A DNA stretch of 64,000 bases from Allotamlana fucoidanivorans. Its GTDB lineage: Bacteria > Bacteroidota > Bacteroidia > Flavobacteriales > Flavobacteriaceae. The stretch is from assembly GCF_006265225.1 (NCBI RefSeq), contig NZ_VDCS01000008.1, positions 62,001 to 126,000 of the forward strand, in the 5' to 3' direction. The position numbers were made by a program, and so were the translations under genes. The notes beneath the pieces are model-generated. The model saw only the letters and a program-made list of their open reading frames with translations. It ran no database searches and had not been told where the DNA came from. Positions within the stretch are counted from its first letter, which is position 1. Each line of letters opens with the position of its first letter. Positions 42,857 through 51,711 of the stretch are shown here, one piece after another.

Positions 42857-44221
42857 TTAATTGTTTAAGGGATTGTACCCTAAATATGGTACTTCTCTCT
42901 CATTAAAAATTATACCGTGGTTTTGAAGTTCTAATAAAATGGGGGTATAAATTTCTTTAGTTACAGGTATTTGTACACCAGGCGATGTAATTTTTTTATT
43001 TAAAATGGCGATTGTGGCCATAGCTACTGGAAGTCCTACGGTTTTAGCCATGGCGGTATATGTTTGATTGGTACCAAGAACTACCATATTGGCATCAATT
43101 TGATGCTTTTTACCATCAAGTTCATAGCCAAATTTATGATACATCACAATCATATCTTTATCGTTTTCTGAGAGTGTCCAGCTATCCATTAAAATTTTCT
43201 GTAGTATTTGAGCAGGTGTAGCCTTTTTTAATAAAACAGGTTTGTCAGCACTAAATAAATTTAATTCAACAAGTTTATCCCAAACAATATCATCTTGATC
43301 AATTTTAAGTTGATGTCTTAGTTTAAGCTCAACAGAATCACTTGGGCTGTAAGGTAAAAAGGCATTCACAAAATCTCTATAACTCATATGTTCACTATCT
43401 TCAATAATATAGCTATCATCGGTCATACCCAGCGTTACAAAAATATGCCATGCTCTACAAAATCCCACACGTCTTATAGTGCCTCTGTAAAGTGTTGCTA
43501 CATGGTTTAAACCATAAGCCTGTTGGTATTTTAAAGAATCTCGGTTAGCGTAAACTTCAAATTGACCATAGTTATCAATATTTAAAAATTCGGTACGCCT
43601 AAACAGTTGGTTGTAGGGAATGTATTTAAAGGTGCCTTCTTGAAGAAATTTTGCAGCGCCGCCTTGACCAGCTATAACTACATTTCTTGGGTTCCAGGTA
43701 AACTTGTAATTCCATAAATTCGTATCGCTTTCAGGGGCAACCAGTCCACCAGTAAATGACTCAAATAGAATTATTTTTCCACCTTTTGATCTAATTTTAT
43801 CAAGCACCTGCATAGCACTCATATGATCGATACCAGGGTCTACACCTATTTCATTTAATAGGATTAAGTTTTTTCTCTTGGCTTCTTTATGTAGTTGTTG
43901 CATGTCTGAACTAACATAAGATGCTGTAACCATATGCTTGTTGAAAGTCACACAATCTTTAGCTACCTGTATATGTAAATGGGCAGGTAACATGGAAATA
44001 ACGATATCTGCATTTTGAATAGCTTCAACTCGTGCCATTTCATTAAAGATGTCTAACTTAATAATGTTGCAATGGTTATGCGAGCCAATCATCGTCTTGA
44101 TACGTTCAGTATTCAAATCACCTATGGTAATGAATAAGTTTTCAGTAGCAGATTTTTCTAATAGGTATTTTAAAAGATACGATGTAGATTTACCGGCACC
44201 AATAATTAAAATGTGTCGCAT
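42857..44221 (-). CDS. Saccharopine dehydrogenase family protein
   Basis: 454 residues. The N-terminal Rossmann fold has ILIIGAGKSTSYLLKYLLEK. VISMLPAHLHIQVAKDCV, NEIGVDPGIDHMSAMQVLDKI and the catalytic-domain piece ESFTGGLVAPESDTNLWNYKFTWNPRN in outline match LYS9-like saccharopine reductases. It would take part in lysine breakdown through saccharopine; the lysine-ketoglutarate reductase half is not nearby. The Lrp-type regulator gene downstream may sense the pathway. It is divergent from the DUF423 gene. Confidence 0.88.
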   Translation of the reverse strand: MRHILIIGAGKSTSYLLKYLLEKSATENLFITIGDLNTERIKTMIGSHNHCNIIKLDIFNEMARVEAIQNADIVISMLPAHLHIQVAKDCVTFNKHMVTASYVSSDMQQLHKEAKRKNLILLNEIGVDPGIDHMSAMQVLDKIRSKGGKIILFESFTGGLVAPESDTNLWNYKFTWNPRNVVIAGQGGAAKFLQEGTFKYIPYNQLFRRTEFLNIDNYGQFEVYANRDSLKYQQAYGLNHVATLYRGTIRRVGFCRAWHIFVTLGMTDDSYIIEDSEHMSYRDFVNAFLPYSPSDSVELKLRHQLKIDQDDIVWDKLVELNLFSADKPVLLKKATPAQILQKILMDSWTLSENDKDMIVMYHKFGYELDGKKHQIDANMVVLGTNQTYTAMAKTVGLPVAMATIAILNKKITSPGVQIPVTKEIYTPILLELQNHGIIFNEREVPYLGYNPLNN

Positions 44222-44318
44222 ATTTAGTGTAAAGTGTTTTAAGTTTGGCGTTTAATGAGAACAAAAACTAACCATTTGTTAGTAAAAATAAATTTTTATT
44301 AAGAATAATTTAATTTTA

Positions 44319-44702
44319 ATGAGTAGAAATATTTTAACTTTAGGAGCAGTACTTGGAGGGCTTAGTATTATAATTGGTGCATTTGGTGCGCATAGTTTAA
44401 AAGAGTTAATCTCTTTAGAAGCACTACAAACATTTGAAACTGGTGTGAAATATCAAATGTATCATGCGCTTTTATTGTTGTTTGTTGGAGGGTCTGAAAG
44501 GCTGTCACAAAAAACTAAAAATTATGTAGGTTGTTTCGTTTTATTTGGCGTGTTGTTTTTTTCTGGTTCCATTTATGGACTTGCCACAAATGCATTAACT
44601 AATTTCAATTTTAAACGTATTGGTTTTATAACCCCAATTGGAGGTTTACTGTTCATTAGCGCTTGGGTGGTTTTAATTATGAATTTCGTAAAAAACAAGT
44701 AA
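44319..44702 (+). CDS. DUF423 membrane protein
   Basis: 127 residues with four membrane helices (about 5-25, 45-60, 66-88, 100-122). The signature GAFGAHSLK...LQTFETGVKYQMYHAL and the closing TPIGGLLFISAWV define the DUF423 (YgdD-like) family. The function is unknown. It precedes pckA by 75 bases; a separate promoter box lies between them, so they are probably independent. Confidence 0.9.
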   Translation: MSRNILTLGAVLGGLSIIIGAFGAHSLKELISLEALQTFETGVKYQMYHALLLLFVGGSERLSQKTKNYVGCFVLFGVLFFSGSIYGLATNALTNFNFKRIGFITPIGGLLFISAWVVLIMNFVKNK

Positions 44703-44743
44703 TAACTATCTTTTATAATACGAATTATTTAAAATAATTATCA

Positions 44744-44751
44744 TAATTTTG
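44744..44751 (+). promoter_or_regulatory. Promoter -7 box of pckA
   Basis: TAATTTTG matches TAnnTTTG and lies 26 bases before the pckA ATG. Confidence 0.45.
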
Positions 44752-44777
44752 CTGTATAACTATTAATTTTCTATTAA

Positions 44778-46394
44778 ATGAGTAGCTTTAATCAATTTAC
44801 GAAAACGATTTCGTTGGAGAAATATGGTATAACAAACGCTCAGGTCAATTATCAATTATCACCTGAAGCGCTTCATCATATTACGCTTGATAAAAACCAA
44901 GGTGTTGAGGCGTCATCTGGGGCATTAGCTGTAAGAACAGGTGAATTTACAGGAAGGTCGCCAAAAGATCGGTTTATTGTTAAAGATGAGGTTACCGAAC
45001 ATCTTGTTTGGTGGGGGAATATTAATATTCCGTTTTCTTCCGAAAAATTTGATGCATTGTATAATAAGGTGATAAGCTATTTGTCTGGAAAAGAAGTCTT
45101 TGTAAGAGATAGTTGTGCGTGTGCCGATGAAAATTATAAATTGAATATTCGGGTTATAAATGAGTATCCTTGGAGCAATCAATTTGCTTATAATATGTTT
45201 TTGCGTCCAACTGAAGAAGAACTAGAACATTTTGATCCAGAATGGCTAGTAGTTAATGCGCCAGGTTTTATGGCCAATCCCGATATTGATGGTACAAGAC
45301 AACATAACTTTGCTATATTAAATTTCTCTAAGAAAATTGCTTTAATTGGAGGCACAGGTTATACGGGTGAAATAAAGAAAGGCATATTTTCTGCCCTTAA
45401 TTTTATATTGCCTGTTTACAAGAAAACACTTCCTATGCATTGTAGTGCTAATGTGGGTAAAGGGGGAGATACGGCTATTTTTTTCGGGTTGTCTGGTACG
45501 GGAAAAACAACCCTTTCTACAGATCCTAATAGAAGTTTAATTGGTGACGATGAACATGGTTGGACCCAAGAAAATACCATCTTTAATTTTGAGGGTGGCT
45601 GTTATGCTAAGGTTATTAACTTATGTAGAGACAATGAACCAGAGATTTACGATGCTATAAAGAAAGGTGCTATACTTGAGAATGTAGTGTTAGATGAAGC
45701 GGGTCATGTAGATTTTACTAATACCTCTATTACGCAAAACACAAGAGTAAGTTATCCTATTAATCATATTGAAAATATTAAAGTTCCTTCGATAGGGAAA
45801 AATCCAAAAAATATTTTCTTTTTAACGGCCGATGCTTTTGGGGTGATTCCACCAATATCAAAATTAACACCAAGCCAAGCGGCTTATCATTTTATATCTG
45901 GCTATACGGCAAAAGTAGCAGGAACTGAAGCTGGTGTAGTAGAGCCAGTGCCTTCGTTTTCTGCCTGTTTTGGGGCGCCATTTATGCCGTTACACCCTTC
46001 AAAATATGCCGAAATGTTGAGTAATAAAATGATTGAAGCAGGGGTGAATGTTTGGTTGGTAAACACAGGATGGACTGGCGGACCTTATGGTGTTGGAACC
46101 AGAATGAAACTAAAATATACCCGAGCCATGATTAATGCGGTTTTAAATGGTGATTTAGGTTTATACAATTATGATGATTACCATATTCATTCGGTTTTTG
46201 GTGTGGCGCAACCTAGAACATGCCCTGGGGTGCCAACCAGTGTATTGAGTCCGAGACAAACTTGGAATGATGATGAAGCATATTACACGATGGCGTTCAA
46301 ACTAACTAATGCTTTTAGAGAAAATTTTAAGAAGTTTGAAGCACATTGTAATGAGGAGATAAGACGAGGCGGGCCACAGCGCTATGCGTTTTAG
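44778..46394 (+). CDS. pckA: Phosphoenolpyruvate carboxykinase (ATP)
   Basis: 538 residues. Substrate motifs RTGEFTGRSPKDRFIV and YTGEIKKGIFSALNF are followed by the kinase loop GLSGTGKTTLS (about 238-248), the metal site LIGDDEHGW, and FEGGCYAKVI. The ATP-type enzyme converts oxaloacetate and ATP to PEP, CO2 and ADP in gluconeogenesis. Length is normal. A very strong hairpin ends it, shared with hemD. Confidence 0.98.
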   Translation: MSSFNQFTKTISLEKYGITNAQVNYQLSPEALHHITLDKNQGVEASSGALAVRTGEFTGRSPKDRFIVKDEVTEHLVWWGNINIPFSSEKFDALYNKVISYLSGKEVFVRDSCACADENYKLNIRVINEYPWSNQFAYNMFLRPTEEELEHFDPEWLVVNAPGFMANPDIDGTRQHNFAILNFSKKIALIGGTGYTGEIKKGIFSALNFILPVYKKTLPMHCSANVGKGGDTAIFFGLSGTGKTTLSTDPNRSLIGDDEHGWTQENTIFNFEGGCYAKVINLCRDNEPEIYDAIKKGAILENVVLDEAGHVDFTNTSITQNTRVSYPINHIENIKVPSIGKNPKNIFFLTADAFGVIPPISKLTPSQAAYHFISGYTAKVAGTEAGVVEPVPSFSACFGAPFMPLHPSKYAEMLSNKMIEAGVNVWLVNTGWTGGPYGVGTRMKLKYTRAMINAVLNGDLGLYNYDDYHIHSVFGVAQPRTCPGVPTSVLSPRQTWNDDEAYYTMAFKLTNAFRENFKKFEAHCNEEIRRGGPQRYAF

Positions 46395-46400
46395 AACGAT

Positions 46401-46445
46401 AAAAAAAGAGGATGATATGTTTTTAATATATCATCCTCTTTTTTT
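46401..46445. terminator. Bidirectional terminator between pckA and hemD
   Basis: An 18-bp perfect stem (46401-46418 with 46428-46445, core GAGGATGATAT/ATATCATCCTC) with a 9-base loop, flanked by A-runs and T-runs. Confidence 0.92.
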
Positions 46446-46463
46446 ATTTGAAAACGTTTTGAA

Positions 46464-47216
46464 TTATTTTTTTCCTTTATTAACTTTTTCAATATATTTT
46501 TCAAGAGCCATAGTCATTGAAGGTGTTTCTGGAGTTGGGGCAGCAATATCTACACGCAATCCTTTTTCTTCAACGGCTTGAATTGTCGTGTTTCCAAAAA
46601 CAGCTATTCTAGTATCATTTTGTTTAAAGTCTGGGAAGTTTTGAAATAACGATTCAATTCCAGACGGACTAAAAAATACTAAAACATCATAATATACATT
46701 AGCTAAATCAGATAGGTCACTTACCACCGTTTTATAAAATGTGGCTTGTTTCCAGTTTACCCCTAAAGCATTTAATGTTTCAGGAACCAATGGTTTTACC
46801 TTGTCTGTATTTGGTAATAAGAACTTTTCGTCCTTATATTTCTTAATTAATGGTGTAAGCTCAGGAAACGTTCTTTTTCCAACATAAATTTTACGTTTTC
46901 TGTAAACCACATATTTTTGCAAGTAGTAAGCCACAGCTTCACTTTGGCAAAAGTATTTCATGGTATCAGGAACCTTAAAACGCATTTCTTCAGCAACTCT
47001 AAAAAAATGATCAACAGCATTTCTACTAGTTAAAATAATTGCTGTATAATTATTTAGATCCACTTTTTGTTGTCTGATTTCTTTGGCAGGTACACCTTCA
47101 ACGTGAATAAAAGGTCTGAAGTCAATTTTTACGCGTTGTTTTTCCTGTAAATCAAAGTAAGGCGAGTTCTCTATTTTAGGTTCTGGCTGAGATACTAAAA
47201 TTGTTTTTACTTTCAT
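46464..47216 (-). CDS. hemD: Uroporphyrinogen-III synthase
   Basis: A 250-residue HemD-type protein with two alpha/beta lobes. The pattern ILTSRNAVDHFF (about 63-74), YVGKRTFPELTPLI, and VFFSPSGIESLFQNFP (about 172-187), then IAVFGNTTIQAVEEKGL is usual in Bacteroidetes HemD. It closes the linear tetrapyrrole hydroxymethylbilane to uroporphyrinogen III. Sequence conservation in this family is low, so the call rests on motif order and on the DUF4271 gene just upstream, a common neighbour in flavobacteria. Confidence 0.88.
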   Translation of the reverse strand: MKVKTILVSQPEPKIENSPYFDLQEKQRVKIDFRPFIHVEGVPAKEIRQQKVDLNNYTAIILTSRNAVDHFFRVAEEMRFKVPDTMKYFCQSEAVAYYLQKYVVYRKRKIYVGKRTFPELTPLIKKYKDEKFLLPNTDKVKPLVPETLNALGVNWKQATFYKTVVSDLSDLANVYYDVLVFFSPSGIESLFQNFPDFKQNDTRIAVFGNTTIQAVEEKGLRVDIAAPTPETPSMTMALEKYIEKVNKGKK

Positions 47217-47236
47217 AGATGGGTACGTAGTTTGTC

Positions 47237-47884
47237 TTAGTTGCTAATAAATACCTTATATAAAATAATATAGGGTGCAATTTCAAGAGCGCAAAGATAC
47301 AAAATAAAATAGAACAAGTTGTGTTTTAAAAGACTTTGATTGCTTTTAAATGAACTAATTAGTCCCATAATATTAATTATAAACAGTAAGGTAACGATAC
47401 CATAAATAAAACTTAATGTAGGCTGAAAAGAATAAATAAGTAAAGCATTGATAGGCAGAAGTATGATGCCCAAATAATTTTTAAAGGTGATTTTTTGAAA
47501 GAGGTATTGATCTGTAAGTTTATCAATTTCAAAAAGGCTGCCTATTAGACGTTCTACAAGTACTTTTATTAAAATAAACACGCTTGCCCCAACAGCAAGC
47601 TTAAACATGTCATTTATTGGAATCTTGTTGGTTTCATTGGAAAATCTATAAATAATAAAGCAAAATATAGATAATGAAATGATAAGGTTTGAAAAAAGGA
47701 GTGCATCAAATTTGTCGAAAAATTTCTGTTCTCTTGAATAAATCTTTAAATATTTATCATTTCCTAAAACAAGAATAAAATCATAAAACCGCTTAGGAGC
47801 CATTATTTTAGCAATAGCAACAATCATCAAACAGATGATTAATAACACGGTAAACAACTCATTTGAAACTATTTGACGTAGCAT
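47237..47884 (-). CDS. DUF4271 membrane protein
   Basis: 215 residues with about six helices (7-25, 55-75, 90-108, 130-150, 158-176, 188-208). The start LRQIVSNELFTVLLIICLMIVAIAK and the KRFYDFILVLGNDKYLKIY segment are typical of DUF4271. The function is unknown. It is 20 bases upstream of hemD in the same direction and is probably co-transcribed with it, which is the common arrangement in this group. Confidence 0.85.
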   Translation of the reverse strand: MLRQIVSNELFTVLLIICLMIVAIAKIMAPKRFYDFILVLGNDKYLKIYSREQKFFDKFDALLFSNLIISLSIFCFIIYRFSNETNKIPINDMFKLAVGASVFILIKVLVERLIGSLFEIDKLTDQYLFQKITFKNYLGIILLPINALLIYSFQPTLSFIYGIVTLLFIINIMGLISSFKSNQSLLKHNLFYFILYLCALEIAPYIILYKVFISN

Positions 47885-47961
47885 GGGGTAAAATTATTAT
47901 AAATTTTAATTTTGGCTTATATTATTAGCAAATATTTAAAAAAAATACAGGCTTATTGATG

Positions 47962-47969
47962 TACATTTG
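47962..47969 (+). promoter_or_regulatory. Promoter -7 box of the polyprenol-phosphate sugar transferase operon
   Basis: TACATTTG matches TAnnTTTG. It lies 31 bases before the chosen start at 48000, and it argues against the longer reading frame starting at 47967. Confidence 0.5.
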
Positions 47970-47999
47970 CTAAATAAAAATACGAGGTTTCAGTACCAT

Positions 48000-48731
48000 A
48001 TGAATATGTCCAATACGGTTGTTATTATACCTACATATAATGAGATTGAAAACATAGAAGCCATTATTAGAGCTGTTTTACTACAGTCTAACCAATTGCA
48101 TGTTCTTGTTGTAGATGATAACTCTCCCGATCTCACGGCGTTAAAAGTAAAAGAACTGCAAAAAGAATTTTTAGACAGACTATTTCTTGAAGTCCGACGA
48201 GAAAAATCAGGCTTAGGTACAGCTTATATTCACGGGTTTAAGTGGAGCTTAAGTAGAGGCTATAAATATATTTTTGAAATGGATGCCGATTTTTCGCATA
48301 ACCCCAATGATATTATGCGATTATATGAAGCTTGTGCGGTTGATGGAGCAGATCTATCTATTGGTTCCAGATATATAACGGGTGTTAATGTGGTTAATTG
48401 GCCAATGAGTAGGGTACTTATGTCCTATTTAGCATCAAAATATGTACGCTTAATTACAGGAATGAAAATAAATGATACTACAGCTGGTTTTGTATGCTAC
48501 AAACGCGAAGTGCTGGAAGCTATAGATTTAGATAACATTAAGTTTATTGGTTACGCCTTTCAAATTGAAATGAAATTTAAAGCGTATTTAAAACAGTTTA
48601 ATATTGTTGAAGTTCCTGTTATTTTTACAGATAGGACTAAAGGGGAGTCTAAACTGAGTTCTGGGATTATTTCAGAAGCTATTTTTGGGGTCATATCCAT
48701 GAAATTAAAAAGTTTATTGCAGAAGTCATAA
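48000..48731 (+). CDS. Polyprenol monophosphomannose synthase-like glycosyltransferase (GT2)
   Basis: 243 residues from ATG 48000. The GT-A fold shows VVIIPTYNEIENIEAII, VVDDNSPD, EKSGLGTAYIHGFK and the metal-binding FEMDADFSHNP, then NDTTAGFVCYKREVL. This matches dolichol-phosphate mannosyltransferase-like enzymes that move a sugar from a nucleotide donor to a polyprenyl phosphate on the inner leaflet. It lacks a C-terminal membrane domain. A longer frame from 47967 overlaps the promoter box and is unlikely. Dihydroorotase follows after 11 bases. Confidence 0.9.
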   Translation: MNMSNTVVIIPTYNEIENIEAIIRAVLLQSNQLHVLVVDDNSPDLTALKVKELQKEFLDRLFLEVRREKSGLGTAYIHGFKWSLSRGYKYIFEMDADFSHNPNDIMRLYEACAVDGADLSIGSRYITGVNVVNWPMSRVLMSYLASKYVRLITGMKINDTTAGFVCYKREVLEAIDLDNIKFIGYAFQIEMKFKAYLKQFNIVEVPVIFTDRTKGESKLSSGIISEAIFGVISMKLKSLLQKS

Positions 48732-48742
48732 GTGTATTAACT

Positions 48743-50089
48743 ATGAGAAATAAAATAACACTAATAAAAAATGCCAAAATTGTAAATGAAGGTACAATAA
48801 TGAGTGGCGATATTTTAATTGAAGGCGAGTATATTAAACAAGTTGAAGCATCCATAAGTCCAAAATCAGCAGATGTTTTACTTATAGATGCCGAAGGAAA
48901 ATACGTGTTGCCAGGGGTTATTGATGATCAGGTTCATTTTAGAGAGCCAGGTTTAACACATAAGGCTAATATTGAAACAGAATCTAGAGCGGCAATAGCA
49001 GGAGGCATCACATCTTTTGTTGAAATGCCCAATACAAATCCGCAAACCACTACTGTAGAGAAATTAGAAGAGAAGTTTGATATTGCGGCAAAAACATCGT
49101 ATGCTAATTATTCGTTCATGTTTGGAGGCACTAATGATAACTTAGAGGAAATATTAAAGTTAGATAAAAATCAGGTTGCTGGGTTAAAACTATTTTTAGG
49201 TTCTTCAACAGGAAATATGTTGGTTGATGACCCTGAAGTTCTTGAAAAAATATTTAAGAGTACAGATATGGTTATCTCTGTACATTGTGAAGATGAGGGG
49301 ACAATAAAAAGAAACTTTAAGAAATATCATGATGAATTTGGTGATGATATTCCTGTTGATTGTCATCCATTAATTAGAAGTGAGGAAGCTTGTTATTTGT
49401 CTTCTTCTAAAGCTATTGAACTTGCAAAAAAAACAGGAGCCAGATTGCATATTTTTCATTTGTCAACAGGTAAAGAGACACAATTATTTACGAATAAAAT
49501 TCCTTTAAAGGATAAAAAAATCACAGCTGAGGTTTGTGTGCATCATTTATGGTTTTCAGATGAAGATTATAAAACAAAAGGGACGCATATTAAGTGGAAT
49601 CCTGCCGTTAAAACAGCTGCAGACAGAGATGCTTTATGGAAAGCCTTATTAGATGGCAGAATTGATGTTATTGCAACAGACCATGCGCCGCATACTAAGG
49701 CTGAAAAAGATAATGTTTATACTAAAGCGCCTTCAGGAGGGCCTTTGGTGCAACATGCCTTACAAGCCATGTTAGAGATGTATCATAAAGGAAAAATATC
49801 ACTTGAAAAGGTGGTAGAGAAAATGTGCCATAATCCAGCTATTTTGTTTCAAATTGAGAGACGCGGGTATATTAGAGAAGGATATTATGCCGATTTGGTT
49901 TTAGTTGATTTGAATAATCCAATTACAGTTCAAAAAGAAAATATCCTCTATAAATGTGGTTGGTCGCCTTTTGAAGGTTCTACATTCAAGTCTAGAATCA
50001 CAGATACGTTTTTAAATGGTACATTGGTATATCAAAATGGTAAATTTAAAGAGGTAAAGGCTGCTAAAAGATTAACTTTTAACAGATGA
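48743..50089 (+). CDS. Dihydroorotase-like amidohydrolase
   Basis: 448 residues, TIM-barrel metal enzyme. The first metal motif reads IDDQVHFREPG, so one His of HxH is Gln, as is usual in Bacteroidetes members. Other sites are present: the Lys in GLKLFLGSSTGN (carboxylated Lys), SVHCEDEG, HIFHLSTGKE and ATDHAPHTKAEK. It would close carbamoyl aspartate to dihydroorotate in pyrimidine synthesis. The Gln change leaves some doubt about the precise activity. It overlaps the DUF4296 gene by 4 bases. Confidence 0.88.
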   Translation: MRNKITLIKNAKIVNEGTIMSGDILIEGEYIKQVEASISPKSADVLLIDAEGKYVLPGVIDDQVHFREPGLTHKANIETESRAAIAGGITSFVEMPNTNPQTTTVEKLEEKFDIAAKTSYANYSFMFGGTNDNLEEILKLDKNQVAGLKLFLGSSTGNMLVDDPEVLEKIFKSTDMVISVHCEDEGTIKRNFKKYHDEFGDDIPVDCHPLIRSEEACYLSSSKAIELAKKTGARLHIFHLSTGKETQLFTNKIPLKDKKITAEVCVHHLWFSDEDYKTKGTHIKWNPAVKTAADRDALWKALLDGRIDVIATDHAPHTKAEKDNVYTKAPSGGPLVQHALQAMLEMYHKGKISLEKVVEKMCHNPAILFQIERRGYIREGYYADLVLVDLNNPITVQKENILYKCGWSPFEGSTFKSRITDTFLNGTLVYQNGKFKEVKAAKRLTFNR

Positions 50090-50658
50090 TAAGACGATTT
50101 AGTATTGGTTTTGTAGTAGGATGTGTTTTTCTGGGGTGTAATGAATATAAAGGTCCAGAAAAACCTGAGGATTTAATTCCTAAGGATAAAATGGTTAATA
50201 TATTAATTGATGCCAAGTTGTTAACCACCGCAAATACCAAGAACAAAAGGATTATGCGAGAAAACAATCTTGATATTAATTCTTATGTTTTTAAAAAGCA
50301 TGGTATTGATAGTTTGCAGTTTGCAAAAAGTAACAGCTATTATGCCTATCATATGGACCTCTATGAAGAGATTTTTAAAATTATTGTTGATAGTTTAGAA
50401 CGCCTCAATATAAAACTTAAAGATCAAGAAGCTTTAGAGTGGAAGGAACAAACAAAAAGAGAAGAGGATTCTTTAAGAGCTATTAGAATTGAAAAAGACA
50501 TTGACACCCTTTTGATAGGCTTTAAACAATTAGATTCTTTAACAATGTTAAGAAAAAGAGATTCTATTAGAAAAATTCTGATTGAAAAAGAATCAGAAAA
50601 ACAAGATACCTTATTAATTACTCCTGTTTCAGATAGTGTTGCCCTACCTGAGAAATAG
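50086..50658 (+). CDS. DUF4296 lipoprotein
   Basis: 190 residues. The lipobox is VFLGCNEYKG (Cys near 18). The DUF4296 domain follows (about 28-112: PEDLIPKDKMVNILIDAKLLTTAN start). The last 75 residues form a charged coiled coil (LKDQEALEWKEQTKREEDSLR). The ATG overlaps the dihydroorotase stop. Its 3' end overlaps the convergent epimerase gene by 41 bases. The function is unknown; it follows dihydroorotase in many flavobacteria. Confidence 0.85.
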   Translation: MIRRFSIGFVVGCVFLGCNEYKGPEKPEDLIPKDKMVNILIDAKLLTTANTKNKRIMRENNLDINSYVFKKHGIDSLQFAKSNSYYAYHMDLYEEIFKIIVDSLERLNIKLKDQEALEWKEQTKREEDSLRAIRIEKDIDTLLIGFKQLDSLTMLRKRDSIRKILIEKESEKQDTLLITPVSDSVALPEK

Positions 50659-51625
50659 TGCTGTCAATAGGTTTAAAATTATAATCAAGGGCTTTTATAA
50701 CTTTTTCGCTGCTAAAGTTTTTTTCTGATGATATAGCGTGTGTTAATTGTTTGGTTAAAACCCTGCTTTTGCCAGTAAGCTTTTGCTTGAGCCAATCCAG
50801 TCTCCATGCTATATTTAAAAGACGTTTTGAAGCTAATGCTTTTGGTGGTTTTGCATTTACTGAGTGAGCTAAAGCACATAGAAAATCTTTATATGTCCAG
50901 TTTTCAGCTACTAAAATAAAACGCTCTTTGTGGATGTCGCTTTCCATTAGTTTTATCATGATGGCAACCACATCTTCAACCGCAACCAAGGCTACGGTTC
51001 CAGAGGAGAAATATTTTAATCCGCGGTGAGCGCGTTTGAACAAACTTCCCGATCCGTATTGCCATATACCAGCCCCTAAAATAACACCAGGATTTACCAT
51101 AACAGCATTTAAACCTTCTTGAGTGGCACGCCAAACCTCCATTTCTGCACCATATTTTGTAATCGCATAAACGGTATTCTCTGCCTCAGGATTCCAAAAA
51201 GTGGATTCTGTTATAGGTGCATTATTTAACATTCTTCCCAGCGTGGCAACAGAACTTGCATAGCATAGTTTTGTCACTTGGTGTGCCATAGCTAGGTTTA
51301 CAATATTAGCGGTCCCTTCAATATTTATCTTTCTTAAGAGGTGGTATTTGTCAGGCTCAAAAGACACAAAGGCTGCACAATGATATACATGCGTGACATT
51401 TTTAAATGCGGCATCTAGGGCTGAGATATCAAGAATGTCGGCCATAACCCATTCAATGGTATTAAAAAGAGCCTCACTGTTTTTAGTATAGCCAGCAAAA
51501 ACCTGTTTCGTTTTGGTTAGTTTTTTTTCATTTCTGTAAATAGCCCTTACTTTTTTATGAGTGCTAACCAGTCTATATAATAAATGAGCTCCTACTAAGC
51601 CTGTACCTCCTGTAACTAAAATCAT
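50618..51625 (-). CDS. NAD-dependent epimerase/dehydratase (extended SDR)
   Basis: 335 residues with the NAD-binding TGGTGLVGAHLLYRL (about 5-19). The catalytic Tyr-x3-Lys is YAITKYG (about 155-161), and the Ser lies in YASSVATLG. It resembles dihydroflavonol-4-reductase-like SDR proteins; the substrate is not known. It is divergent from tyrS across 86 bases and convergent with the DUF4296 gene with a 41-base overlap. No sugar nucleotide cluster is nearby. Confidence 0.87.
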   Translation of the reverse strand: MILVTGGTGLVGAHLLYRLVSTHKKVRAIYRNEKKLTKTKQVFAGYTKNSEALFNTIEWVMADILDISALDAAFKNVTHVYHCAAFVSFEPDKYHLLRKINIEGTANIVNLAMAHQVTKLCYASSVATLGRMLNNAPITESTFWNPEAENTVYAITKYGAEMEVWRATQEGLNAVMVNPGVILGAGIWQYGSGSLFKRAHRGLKYFSSGTVALVAVEDVVAIMIKLMESDIHKERFILVAENWTYKDFLCALAHSVNAKPPKALASKRLLNIAWRLDWLKQKLTGKSRVLTKQLTHAISSEKNFSSEKVIKALDYNFKPIDSTISQVGQHYLKQE

Positions 51626-51711
51626 GGAACTAAATTAAAGAATTATTCATTATTGCTGCCAAATTCTAAGCGTATTTTTATCTTTGCCTTGGTTTTAAAA
51701 ATTGAGATAAA

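Noticed and set aside
46384-46581. 65-residue open frame after pckA
   Set aside because: It crosses the bidirectional terminator and is antisense to the end of hemD.
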